Source: Glycomyces tenuis DSM 44171
GTDB taxonomy: Bacteria > Actinomycetota > Actinomycetes > Mycobacteriales > Micromonosporaceae
Length of the DNA stretch: 64,000 nt
Direction: 5' to 3'
Assembly (NCBI RefSeq): GCF_000427885.1
Contig: NZ_ATYW01000020.1
Location: 84,817 to 148,816 of the forward strand
The notes below the pieces were generated by a model. It saw only the letters and a program-made list of their open reading frames with translations, ran no database searches and was not told where the DNA came from. Made by a program: the position numbers and the translations under genes. Shown piece by piece: positions 56,826 to 64,000 of this stretch. Each line of letters begins with the position of its first letter. Within the stretch, counting starts at the first letter, position 1.

Positions 56826-58093
56826 TGCGTGTCTTCCTCCAGCGAGGTCGGGGTGCGGACGGTGCGGTCGGTGACCATGTGCGCCTCGAGCTCCTCGGAG
56901 CGGGTGATCCCGGCCCGGATGGTGGCGCCGCCGCGGCCGTCGAAGTCGAGGAGCCTTTCGATCTGCTCGGCCTGCTCGGCGTTGCCCACCTCGCGGGCCC
57001 CCTCCAGCGCGGTGACGAGCAGCCGGGTGGCGGCCTCCGGGGCCCGGTGGAGCCGTTCGAGGGCCTCGCGGATGTGCGCGATCCCGGTCAGCTGGGTCCG
57101 GTGGTGGACCACCGCGGGATGGAACGCGCTGCTCATGGCGGCGTCGCCGGTCCATATCGCCCGGACCGAGCCGGCCGCGACGGCCCGCTCCCGGCAGACC
57201 AGCTCCAGCCTCGCCTGCCGCTCGAGATCCACGCCGGTGGCGGGGAACGCCGCCTCGATCAGGTACTGGCGCTCCTCGGCGCCCCAGGCCCCCAAGGGGA
57301 ACGCGAGCCTCCTGGCGCCGGCCTCGCGCCCGCGGGGGAGGAGGTCGCGTTCGGTCGGGAACGCCTCCCACAGCCCGGTCACCTCGAAGCCTTTGGGGCC
57401 CTTGACGGTCAGTTCGACCTCGTCGACGGCCCTGGCCATGGCCCGGTCGGTCGCCCGGGTGAAGAACTCGGCCAGGTCGGGCAGGTCCTTGCAGTAGTTG
57501 CGGGTGCCGTGGAACAGCTGGGCGATCCGCCTGAGCTCCTCGGCGTTCCACCCGGTCCCGATGCCGACGGCGTCGCAGGTGAACCTCCCCTCGCAGTAGG
57601 CCAGGTCCGCGTCGTACCGGGCCGGATGCTGGTTGACCTGCCCGTCGGTCAGCAGCAGCACGTGGCCGATGGCGCCCGGCCGGCTCGATGCGATGTCGGC
57701 GGCGCGCCGCAGCCAGGTGCCTATCGAGGTCGCGCTGCCGATCTTCATCGCGTCGACCGCCGCGGCGGCGGCCCGCTTGTGCTCCTCGGTCCCCGCCGCG
57801 AGACGCCCGCCGCCGGGGTAGAGCTCGGTGGCGCCGGTGCCCCCGGCGATGAGCGCGAAGTGCGCGTCCTCGCGGATGGCGCCGAGCGCGGCCTTCGCCG
57901 CCCGTTTCGCCTCGGTGAACTTCGGGCCGGCCATCGACCCCGAGCGGTCGATGACGATGATCTCGGCGACCTCGGCACCGACGTCCTCGGCGGGCGCGAA
58001 GCCGACGGTGACGACGGCGTGCATCGTCGTCTCCTCCGGCGCCAGATAGGGGTTCTGGGCCACGCTGATCGCGAATCCGGTCTGCTCGGTCAA
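56822..58093 (-). CDS. von Willebrand factor A domain protein
   Basis: 423 residues, no signal peptide. The VWA domain has a complete metal-ion adhesion site: DRSGS (49-53), Thr122 and TDGQ with Asp150. Beyond residue 250 comes a beta-rich part and a helical C-terminus. VWA proteins bridge partners through a metal ion. It is encoded 22 bp after the PknG gene and overlaps the FHA gene, suggesting a complex with kinase and FHA protein. Confidence 0.87.
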   Translation of the reverse strand: MTEQTGFAISVAQNPYLAPEETTMHAVVTVGFAPAEDVGAEVAEIIVIDRSGSMAGPKFTEAKRAAKAALGAIREDAHFALIAGGTGATELYPGGGRLAAGTEEHKRAAAAAVDAMKIGSATSIGTWLRRAADIASSRPGAIGHVLLLTDGQVNQHPARYDADLAYCEGRFTCDAVGIGTGWNAEELRRIAQLFHGTRNYCKDLPDLAEFFTRATDRAMARAVDEVELTVKGPKGFEVTGLWEAFPTERDLLPRGREAGARRLAFPLGAWGAEERQYLIEAAFPATGVDLERQARLELVCRERAVAAGSVRAIWTGDAAMSSAFHPAVVHHRTQLTGIAHIREALERLHRAPEAATRLLVTALEGAREVGNAEQAEQIERLLDFDGRGGATIRAGITRSEELEAHMVTDRTVRTPTSLEEDTQ

Positions 58094-58115
58094 ATCGTCC
58101 TCCTTCTGCGGCGCT

Positions 58116-60296
58116 TCACAGCCAGGTCCTCGGCCGCGCCCGGTTCGCCGCGCCGACGAGCGCCCAGCGCGTCAGCGGCGAGGCGCAGCCGGCCGAGACG
58201 CGGCGCAGCACCGCCTCGTAGGCCTGTCCGATCGCGTTGCGGGTCAGCGCCACGCCCCGCACGCTCCGCCCCGGATCCTCGGCCCCCGCTTCCACGGCCG
58301 CGAGCGCGGCCCGCCACACCTCCGCCTCGATGAGGGCGGCCCGGGCGGCGTCGAGTCCGGCGAGCTCGTCCAGGTGGGCGCCCGCCGCGACGACCGCCTC
58401 CAGGTCCGGCCTCCCGCGCACGCGCTCGGCGATGAGCGCCTGCCGGGCGTCGAGGTAGTGGCTCGACGAATGCGGCACCTCCGCCATCGCGGCCACCCGC
58501 TCGACGGCCGAGTCCGAAGTGCGGGCCAGCCCGAAGGCGGCGCTGGTGTGGTTGCGGTCGGTGCGCCAGACGGTGCGGTACAGCTCGGCCGCCCGCCGAG
58601 GCGGCGTCCCCGCCGACTCCTCGCACACGGCCAGCGCCAGCATCGGCGCGAGCTCGCCCGGCAGGCGCCGCCGCACCGCCGCGAAGTGCTCGGCGGCTTC
58701 CGCGGGGGCGCCGCCGAGTGCGGCGACGCCCCGGTACCAGTCGAGCCGCCAGTCGTCGCCGAAGTCCCCGCGCGCCCGCTCGATCTGCGCCGCCGCGTCG
58801 CGGGCGCCCAGTTCGGCGGCGAGCCGGATCCGCGCCAGCCGCGCCTCCGGGGTGGCCGGGAGCGCCTCGATGAGCTCCCGGGTCCTCGCTGCGGGCTGGA
58901 GGGCCAGCCCGACCAGGGCCGGACCGGCGAGATCGGACGGGTCGGCCACCTGCGGCACGGGCAGCACCCTGCGCGCCTCCTCGGCGCCGGGCCGGGCGAA
59001 GACGGTGTCGGCCGAGTCGGCCAGGGCGCTGGCGAGCGCGCCGCGCTCGAGTCCGAAGCGGGCGGACACGGCCGGGTAGGGCTGGCCGTCGAGTTCGGCG
59101 CGGATCTGCCGCAGCACTCCGGTCAGCTGCTCGGCCATGGCCGCGGCGGAGTCGAACCGCTCGGCGGGGTCGCGGGCGCAGGCGCGCTGGAGCAGCAGGT
59201 ACAGCGACTCGTTGAAGCCCGCCGGGCGCGGCGGCAGCGGGACCTCGCGGGTCTCCCCGCCGCTCGCCTCGGCGGGCCGGAACCCGAGTGTGAGGACGGC
59301 CAGGGTCCGGCCGACGGTGTACAGGTCCGAGGCGACGTCGGGCGGGTGGGCCCGGCCGATCTCCGGCGCGCTGTAGCCGGGGGTGCGCCAGATGTCGCCG
59401 TCGGTCCGGCCGATGCGCCGCATGGCGCCGAGGTCGATGAGCTTGAGCCGCTTGCCGAACTGGATGACGTTGGACGGCTTGAGATCGCAGTAGACCATGC
59501 CGTTCGAGTGCAGGTAGTCGAAGGCGGACAGGATCTCCAGAGCGAACGGGATCGCCCAGTGGGCGGGCATCGTGGCGCCCCCGGCCCAGGCGGGATGGCT
59601 CAGGTCGCTCAGGGCGACGCCGCCGACGTACTCCATGACCAGGTAGTCGTGTTCGGCGCCGTCGCTCCGGTCGCGGTGCTTGACGTAGTTGTGGATGTCG
59701 ACGATGTTGGGGTGGTTCACGGCGACGAGGTAGTGCCGCTCGTCGCGGGCGGCGCGCAGCGCCGCCGGGTTGGCCGGGTCGAGGAGTCCTTTGAGGACCA
59801 CCCGGCTCTCCAGGTGGTGGTCGACGGCGAGGTAGACGCCGCCGAGCCCGCCGTGCGCGATGAGGCCCTCGACCTCGTACTGCCCGGCGACGAGCTCGCC
59901 TCTGGCGAGCGTGCGCGTGAAGTCGTAGACGGCCTCGCAGGTGGGGCAGCGGCCCTTGAGCGGCGCGGGGCTCCCGTCGGCGGACCGCCCGACCTCGTGG
60001 CTGTTCGGACACCACCGGCGGCTCTCGGGCACGACGGGGTCGCTGAGCAGGTTCGAGGTCGGGTCGCTCACCGGCGCGCTCGGGACGTCGGCGAGCCCGG
60101 TGCCGAGCCGGCCGGGCACGTGGACGTCGACGGGCGCGGGCTCTACGCTCAGGGCCCGCTGCTCCGGCACCGGGGGCGGCTCGTCGACGTAGTCGGCGGC
60201 CGAGCGCCCGCACGCCTCGCACAAGCCCTCCTCGTCCAGGACGCCCTTGCCCTCCCCGGGACACTTGGGCAGGGCGCAGTAGACGACGCCGGTCAC
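58116..60296 (-). CDS. pknG: PknG-like serine/threonine protein kinase
   Basis: 726 residues from GTG. Order: N-terminal zinc site (Cys7, Cys12, Cys26, Cys29), disordered segment, a second metal knuckle (Cys96, His100, Cys117, Cys120), kinase domain (about 138-400) and TPR-like helices to the end. Kinase residues are Gly-rich loop AHGGLGGVY, Lys169, Asp271 in YCDLKPSN and Asp288 in LIDLG; the HRD-to-YCD and DFG-to-DLG changes are those of PknG. In mycobacteria PknG phosphorylates the FHA protein GarA to control glutamate metabolism. The knuckle here is CxxxH/CxxC rather than the all-Cys rubredoxin. Confidence 0.9.
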   Translation of the reverse strand: MTGVVYCALPKCPGEGKGVLDEEGLCEACGRSAADYVDEPPPVPEQRALSVEPAPVDVHVPGRLGTGLADVPSAPVSDPTSNLLSDPVVPESRRWCPNSHEVGRSADGSPAPLKGRCPTCEAVYDFTRTLARGELVAGQYEVEGLIAHGGLGGVYLAVDHHLESRVVLKGLLDPANPAALRAARDERHYLVAVNHPNIVDIHNYVKHRDRSDGAEHDYLVMEYVGGVALSDLSHPAWAGGATMPAHWAIPFALEILSAFDYLHSNGMVYCDLKPSNVIQFGKRLKLIDLGAMRRIGRTDGDIWRTPGYSAPEIGRAHPPDVASDLYTVGRTLAVLTLGFRPAEASGGETREVPLPPRPAGFNESLYLLLQRACARDPAERFDSAAAMAEQLTGVLRQIRAELDGQPYPAVSARFGLERGALASALADSADTVFARPGAEEARRVLPVPQVADPSDLAGPALVGLALQPAARTRELIEALPATPEARLARIRLAAELGARDAAAQIERARGDFGDDWRLDWYRGVAALGGAPAEAAEHFAAVRRRLPGELAPMLALAVCEESAGTPPRRAAELYRTVWRTDRNHTSAAFGLARTSDSAVERVAAMAEVPHSSSHYLDARQALIAERVRGRPDLEAVVAAGAHLDELAGLDAARAALIEAEVWRAALAAVEAGAEDPGRSVRGVALTRNAIGQAYEAVLRRVSAGCASPLTRWALVGAANRARPRTWL

Positions 60297-60575
60297 GGCG
60301 TCGCCCCGTTCGGACGGACGCGGGGCGGGAACGGGCGAGCTGTCGCGTTGGGCATGGCCGACTCCGGGGGTGCGGGCTGGGGATCGCCGTGACTGTCCAC
60401 CCTACCGACATCGTCCCCGCCTTGCACGCCACGGCGTCGAGGGCAACCGTCACGGGCGCACGGCCCTCACCCCGGCGACCTCGAATCGGCCACAGTGAAC
60501 GGACACCGTGGACCGGGCGCGGCCCGCCGCCCGCGCAGCGGAAGGAAAGGAATCGCGCGGGCGGGCGGGCCGCCG

Positions 60576-60591
60576 CGGTCCGGTCGGACCG
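60576..60591 (-). terminator. hairpin after the small ferritin-like gene
   Basis: CGGTCCG and CGGACCG (7 bp) pair with a 2-nt loop, 16 bases after the stop of the gene at 60607-60831. The remainder of the 310-bp stretch 60297-60606 shows no gene; it must hold the PknG-operon promoter, but I see no convincing -10/-35. Confidence 0.4.
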
Positions 60592-60606
60592 GCCGGCCGC
60601 GTCTGG

Positions 60607-60831
60607 TCAGGCCTTGACGCTCAAATGGCGGCCGAGCAGCTCCTTCGCCCGCTCGGCACGGGTCCTGTCCTCCTCCTGGACCTCCTCCAGGAAGCGGGCG
60701 GCGTCCTCGTCGCCGTTGCCGCGCGCGTCGTCGATGTACCGCTGGATCGTCGAGGCCTCCTGAAGCGTGTGGTACAGGACGCTGACCAGGTTGTACGACA
60801 CGTCGTAGGTGCCTGTCTCGTGGTGTGTCAA
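60607..60831 (-). CDS. small helical ferritin-like protein
   Basis: 74 residues from a TTG preceded by GAGGGGGGAC. The sequence is two amphipathic helices: YDVSYNLVSVLYHTLQEAST followed by YIDDARGNGDEDAARFLEEV and a basic tail. The pattern resembles half of a ferritin-like four-helix bundle, and small actinobacterial proteins of this kind are common, but the iron-binding Glu/His set is incomplete. A dimer could complete the bundle. Function unknown. Confidence 0.6.
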   Translation of the reverse strand: MTHHETGTYDVSYNLVSVLYHTLQEASTIQRYIDDARGNGDEDAARFLEEVQEEDRTRAERAKELLGRHLSVKA

Positions 60832-60931
60832 CGGATGTCCCCCCTCGTGGTCGGCGCCAGCGCGCCCCGCTCTGGGACGCCGCGCCTCCGCGAAGCCGTA
60901 CCCGCCGCCCCCGCGGCCTAACCGCCGACCG

Positions 60932-62068
60932 TCATGCCGCCAGCTCGCCGTGGAGCTGGCGGGCGGCGACGAGCAGCGCGCCCTTGAGTTCGACGCCCTC
61001 CGCCGACTCGCCGCGCCGCGAGCGGAGCTCGCGCTCCAGGGCGTCCAGGACCTCGACTGGGGTGGCCGCGGCCGGATCGGTCTCGGCCACGATGTCGGGC
61101 CTGCCCGAGACCAGCCTGGCGACCCGCTCCTCGAGCGCGTCCGCCGCCGCGTCCAGCACGCCCGCGTACTGCGCGCTGAACGCCTCGTCCAGGGCCCGGT
61201 ACGGCATGTCCTCGCGGCTGACGTGGTGCAGCGAGTTCGCGATGGTCTGGACGGCGTCGGTGGTGCGGCCCACCAGCTCGGCCGCGGCCCGGTAGCGGTC
61301 CGCGTCCCGCAGGTACCGGCTCCGCGGCCGGCGCGGATTCAGGCGCAGGCTCTCCCGCCCGCGCCGCAGCGCCCGCCCCAGCTCCCAGACGCGCTCGTCG
61401 AGCCGGTCGGCGCGCTCGACCCAGTCCCGCGTGTCGGCGGCGCCCCACTCGCCGCGGACGCCCTCGGCCATCTCGCGCAGCAGCCGCCCCTCCTCCTCGC
61501 CCACCCGGCGGGTCTCGTCCCCGGCGGCCCCGACCCGCACCGGCGGGAAGACCAGCAGGTTGACCGCGGCGCCGGTGAGGGCCCCGAGCGCCGTCTCGGC
61601 CAGGCGCGACAGGATGTACGGGCCGTCCAAGCCCCCGATCGTGACCATGAACAGCGCCGTGAACGGCACGTACATGCCCTGGTCGTCGAGACGCTTCCAC
61701 TGGCCCGCCAGGACGGCGACCGGCACCAGGACGGCCAGCGCGAGCTCCGTGGTCGGCAGGGCGACGCCCGCCAGGTACGCCAGGACGACGCCGAGCGCCA
61801 CGGACGCGACCTGCCGGCCCGCCGACAGCACCGACCAGTACACGGTGGTCCGCACCATGATCATGGCCGCCCACGGCGCCACGTACGGCATCGGCAGCCC
61901 CAGCGCGTGCGCGGCCAGCGTCCACGCCGCCACCGCGGCCAGCCCCGCCTTCAGCGCCTGCTTCGCGGTCTCGCGGGCGGCACTGCCGCTCCGGCCCATG
62001 CCGCGCAGGAAACGACCCCCGTCCTCGGCGTCGCCGAGGACGCCGTCCCATACGGATCGAACACGCAT
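60932..62068 (-). CDS. FUSC / aromatic acid exporter family protein
   Basis: 378 residues from the ATG at 62068; a longer frame from 62173 would overlap the divergent gene's start. Six predicted helices fill about residues 30-180 (AGLAAVAAWTLAAHALGLPM; GVVLAYLAGVALP; YILSRLAETALGALTGAAVN), with the FUSC block APWAAMIMVRTTVYWSVLSA. The C-terminal half is soluble and helical. Relatives (ArAE family) export aromatic acids. 100 bp separate it from the small gene downstream, with no clear signal. Confidence 0.82.
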   Translation of the reverse strand: MRVRSVWDGVLGDAEDGGRFLRGMGRSGSAARETAKQALKAGLAAVAAWTLAAHALGLPMPYVAPWAAMIMVRTTVYWSVLSAGRQVASVALGVVLAYLAGVALPTTELALAVLVPVAVLAGQWKRLDDQGMYVPFTALFMVTIGGLDGPYILSRLAETALGALTGAAVNLLVFPPVRVGAAGDETRRVGEEEGRLLREMAEGVRGEWGAADTRDWVERADRLDERVWELGRALRRGRESLRLNPRRPRSRYLRDADRYRAAAELVGRTTDAVQTIANSLHHVSREDMPYRALDEAFSAQYAGVLDAAADALEERVARLVSGRPDIVAETDPAAATPVEVLDALERELRSRRGESAEGVELKGALLVAARQLHGELAA

Positions 62069-62166
62069 GCAAAATGGAGTACCCGACGGCGCGCGCCGGT
62101 ATGCTCCGCCGCCGTCCGGCGCCCCGATCGGGTTTGTGATCGGGCACGGCAGGGAAATCGAACGCC

Positions 62167-63816
62167 GTGACACAGCGGGGGAGCGCCGCGTCCGTCGAGC
62201 CCGAGGCGGGGACGGGCGTCGAGACGGTCGACGCGGTCGTGATCGGCGCGGGACCGAACGGACTGGTGGCCGCCAACATCCTGGCCGCGCGGGGCTGGGA
62301 GGTGACCGTCCTGGAGGCCGCCGGCCGGCCCGGCGGCGCGGTGCGCACCGAGGAGGCCGCCGAACCGGGCTTCCGCGGCGACCTGTTCAGCGCCTTCTAC
62401 CCGCTGGCCGCCGCCTCCCCGGTGATCGCCGAACTCGAACTGTGGCGCTGGGGGCTGCGGTGGCGGCGCGCGCCCGACGTGCTCGCGCACGTCCTGCCCG
62501 ACGGCAGGGCCGCACTGCTGTCCTCGGACATCGAGGCGACCGCGGCCTCGCTGGCCGCTTTCGCCGGAGGCGACGCCGAGGCCTGGCGGGACGAGTACGA
62601 GTGCTGGAGGCGCATCCGAAAACCGTTCATGAACCTGCTGCTGCGGCCCTTCCCGCCGGTCAAGGCCGCGAAGCGGCTGCTGCACACCCTCGGCGCCGCC
62701 GAGACCCTGCGGCTGGCGAGGACGATGATCCTGCCCGCCCGCCGCCTCGGCGCCGAGCGCTTCGCCGGTGAAGGCGCCCGCGCCCTCCTGGCCGGCAACG
62801 CCATGCACAGCGGCATCGGCCCCGACCAGGCCGGCAGCGGATGCTTCGGCTGGCTGCTGTCCATGCTCGGCCAGGACCTCGGCTTCCCCGTCCCCGAAGG
62901 CGGAGCCGGGAGCCTCACCGACGCCCTGGTGGCCCGGCTCGAAGCCCACGGCGGCAGGGTCGACTGCCGCCGGCCGGTCGCGAAGGTCCTGCACGCGCGC
63001 GGGCGCGCCGTGGGCGTCCGCGACGCCGACGGCGAGGCGATCCACGCCCGCCGGGCCGTGCTCGCCGACGTCTCCGCTCCCGCCCTGTACCTCGACCTCG
63101 TCGGCGCCGAGCACCTGCCGCGACGGCTCCTCGACGATCTGGACGCCTTCGAGTGGGACCAGGCCACGCTCAAGGTCGACTGGACGCTCGACGCGCCGAT
63201 CCCCTGGGAGGCCCCCGAGGCCGCCCGGGCCGGCACCGTCCACCTCGGCACCGGCGTCGACGGCCTGTCCAAGGCCGCCGTCGAACTGACCTGCGGCCGG
63301 ACGCCGGACGAGCCGCTCCTGCTCATGGGGCAGATGAGCACCGCCGACCCGAGCCGCTCGCCCGAGGGCACCGAGACCGCCTGGGCCTACACCCGCCTCC
63401 CGCAGGGGCCGGACTGGACCGAGGAGGACAGCCGCCGCCTCGCCGACCGGATGCAGCGGACGATCGAGCGGTACGCGCCCGGCTTCACCGACCTGGTGCG
63501 CGAGCGGACCGTCGTCGGCCCCGCCGAGCTCGAGCGGATGGACCGCAACCTGGTCGGCGGTGCGATCAACGGCGGTTCGGCCGCGATCCACCAGCAGCTC
63601 GTGTTCCGCCCCGTCCCCGGCACGGGCAGGGCCGACACGGTGCTCGACCGGCTGTACCTGGCGAGCGCCTCGGCCCATCCGGGCGGCGCCGTCCACGGCG
63701 CGCCCGGCGCGAACGCCGCCCGGGCCGCGCTCGCCCGCGACGGCTGGGCCGGCGGCCCCTACCGCGCCGCCGTCGGCGCGTGCAACCGGGTGCTGTACGG
63801 CCGCTCGATGCCGTGA
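62167..63816 (+). CDS. phytoene-dehydrogenase-like FAD oxidoreductase
   Basis: 549 residues from GTG. The dinucleotide fold VVIGAGPNGLVAANILAARGW and EAAGRPGGAVRTEEA open the protein; ASAHPGGAVHGAPGANAARA near residue 505 is the C-terminal FAD block of the CrtI/PYROXD2 group (COG1233). Members oxidise isoprenoids or other hydrophobic compounds, but this subgroup mostly has no assigned substrate. No phytoene synthase gene is near, so a carotenoid role is not supported by context. Confidence 0.87.
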   Translation: MTQRGSAASVEPEAGTGVETVDAVVIGAGPNGLVAANILAARGWEVTVLEAAGRPGGAVRTEEAAEPGFRGDLFSAFYPLAAASPVIAELELWRWGLRWRRAPDVLAHVLPDGRAALLSSDIEATAASLAAFAGGDAEAWRDEYECWRRIRKPFMNLLLRPFPPVKAAKRLLHTLGAAETLRLARTMILPARRLGAERFAGEGARALLAGNAMHSGIGPDQAGSGCFGWLLSMLGQDLGFPVPEGGAGSLTDALVARLEAHGGRVDCRRPVAKVLHARGRAVGVRDADGEAIHARRAVLADVSAPALYLDLVGAEHLPRRLLDDLDAFEWDQATLKVDWTLDAPIPWEAPEAARAGTVHLGTGVDGLSKAAVELTCGRTPDEPLLLMGQMSTADPSRSPEGTETAWAYTRLPQGPDWTEEDSRRLADRMQRTIERYAPGFTDLVRERTVVGPAELERMDRNLVGGAINGGSAAIHQQLVFRPVPGTGRADTVLDRLYLASASAHPGGAVHGAPGANAARAALARDGWAGGPYRAAVGACNRVLYGRSMP

Positions 63817-63857
63817 CACGGCGTTTGCGCTGCCGCGCGGGGGGTATCTGGAGAGGC

Positions 63858-63926
63858 ATGAGGACAGCACAGCGCCGGCGCCGGACAGGCGCGGCCGAAT
63901 CCGGGAGCGGAGGCGGTGCCGTGTGA
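63858..63926 (+). CDS. possible 22-residue leader ORF before the SRPBCC gene
   Basis: An ATG after GGAGAGG opens 22 codons (basic start RTAQRRRRTG, Gly/Ser end) and stops in a TGA that overlaps the GTG of the next gene. The good ribosome-binding site and overlap suggest translational coupling, but such a short frame may be chance. Confidence 0.3.
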   Translation: MRTAQRRRRTGAAESGSGGGAV

Positions 63927-64000
63927 ACGCCAGAACCGGAGCCGATGCGGCCATGGACATCCCCGCGCCCCGCGACGACGTCTTCGCGATCCTCGCCGAC
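63923..64000 (+). CDS. SRPBCC family protein, N-terminal start only
   Basis: A GTG at 63923 opens a frame that runs off the window. The 26 visible residues include MDIPAPRDDVFAILAD, the opening strand and helix of SRPBCC/START-like (polyketide cyclase-type) proteins. The real start could also be the internal ATG at 63953. It is probably co-transcribed with the oxidoreductase upstream. Confidence 0.6.
   Translation, partial: MNARTGADAAMDIPAPRDDVFAILAD

Noticed and set aside
62167-63816. A carotenoid biosynthesis locus
   Set aside because: Only one CrtI-like oxidoreductase is present, without phytoene synthase, cyclase or prenyl synthase genes; the FUSC and SRPBCC neighbours do not support it.

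Overview
The window is a 64-kb stretch of very GC-rich DNA (mostly G/C at third codon positions, frequent GTG and some TTG starts, many 4-bp ATGA/GTGA stop-start overlaps). It looks like a free-living, polysaccharide-degrading actinomycete. The PknG/GlnX/GlnH set, sugar ABC importers without their own ATPase, a ROK regulator, a UvrA-type drug-resistance protein and a type III polyketide synthase all fit that order. A Glycomyces-like genus is only a guess. No rRNA, tRNA, CRISPR array, insertion sequence or phage gene was recognised.

Layout. 1-7457: end of a DUF2264 gene, a GNAT acetyltransferase, a large secreted phosphodiester-glycosidase/metallophosphatase (minus strand) and a row of small single genes, several with leaderless-type promoters. 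7387-12887 (minus): a polyphosphate-type cluster, VTC-domain polymerase, DUF4956 membrane protein and CotH-type kinase, ending in two strong hairpins, followed by an OmpR-type response regulator and histidine kinase. A PHO-box-like direct repeat lies before the VTC gene. 13215-24805 (plus): one long, tightly coupled catabolic operon: LacI regulator, two ABC permeases, binding protein, two ADP-ribosylglycohydrolase-family enzymes, PfkB kinase, a TIM-barrel/SUMF1-like fusion, CoA-transferase and CitE-like lyase, ended by a hairpin. This is the best candidate for an undescribed pathway.

24916-28338: small membrane proteins, a 0.5-kb stretch holding two fused gene fossils (pcaH and an ABC ATPase), a DUF2975/Xre pair with a clear promoter-operator, and a Rieske-type oxidoreductase that has no stop codon at its expected end. 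28385-31153: methyltransferase, UbiA prenyltransferase and type III polyketide synthase, a small secondary-metabolite set. 31166-41074 (minus): plant cell wall sugar use: ROK regulator, two DUF6807 proteins, GH43, two permeases, binding protein, and a secreted PL9 pectate lyase with a CBM35-like module. 41320-49157: WYL regulator, UvrA-like resistance ATPase, cyclase-family hydrolase, and a two-component system divergent from an ABC exporter.

49168-52762: TetR regulator, amino-acid antiporter and arginine deiminase. 52773-60296 (minus): a six-gene operon of PknG kinase, VWA protein, FHA protein, GlnX-like membrane protein, GlnH-like lipoprotein and MFS transporter, an extended version of the mycobacterial amino-acid-sensing module. 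60607-64000: a small ferritin-like protein, FUSC transporter, phytoene-dehydrogenase-like oxidoreductase and the start of an SRPBCC protein.
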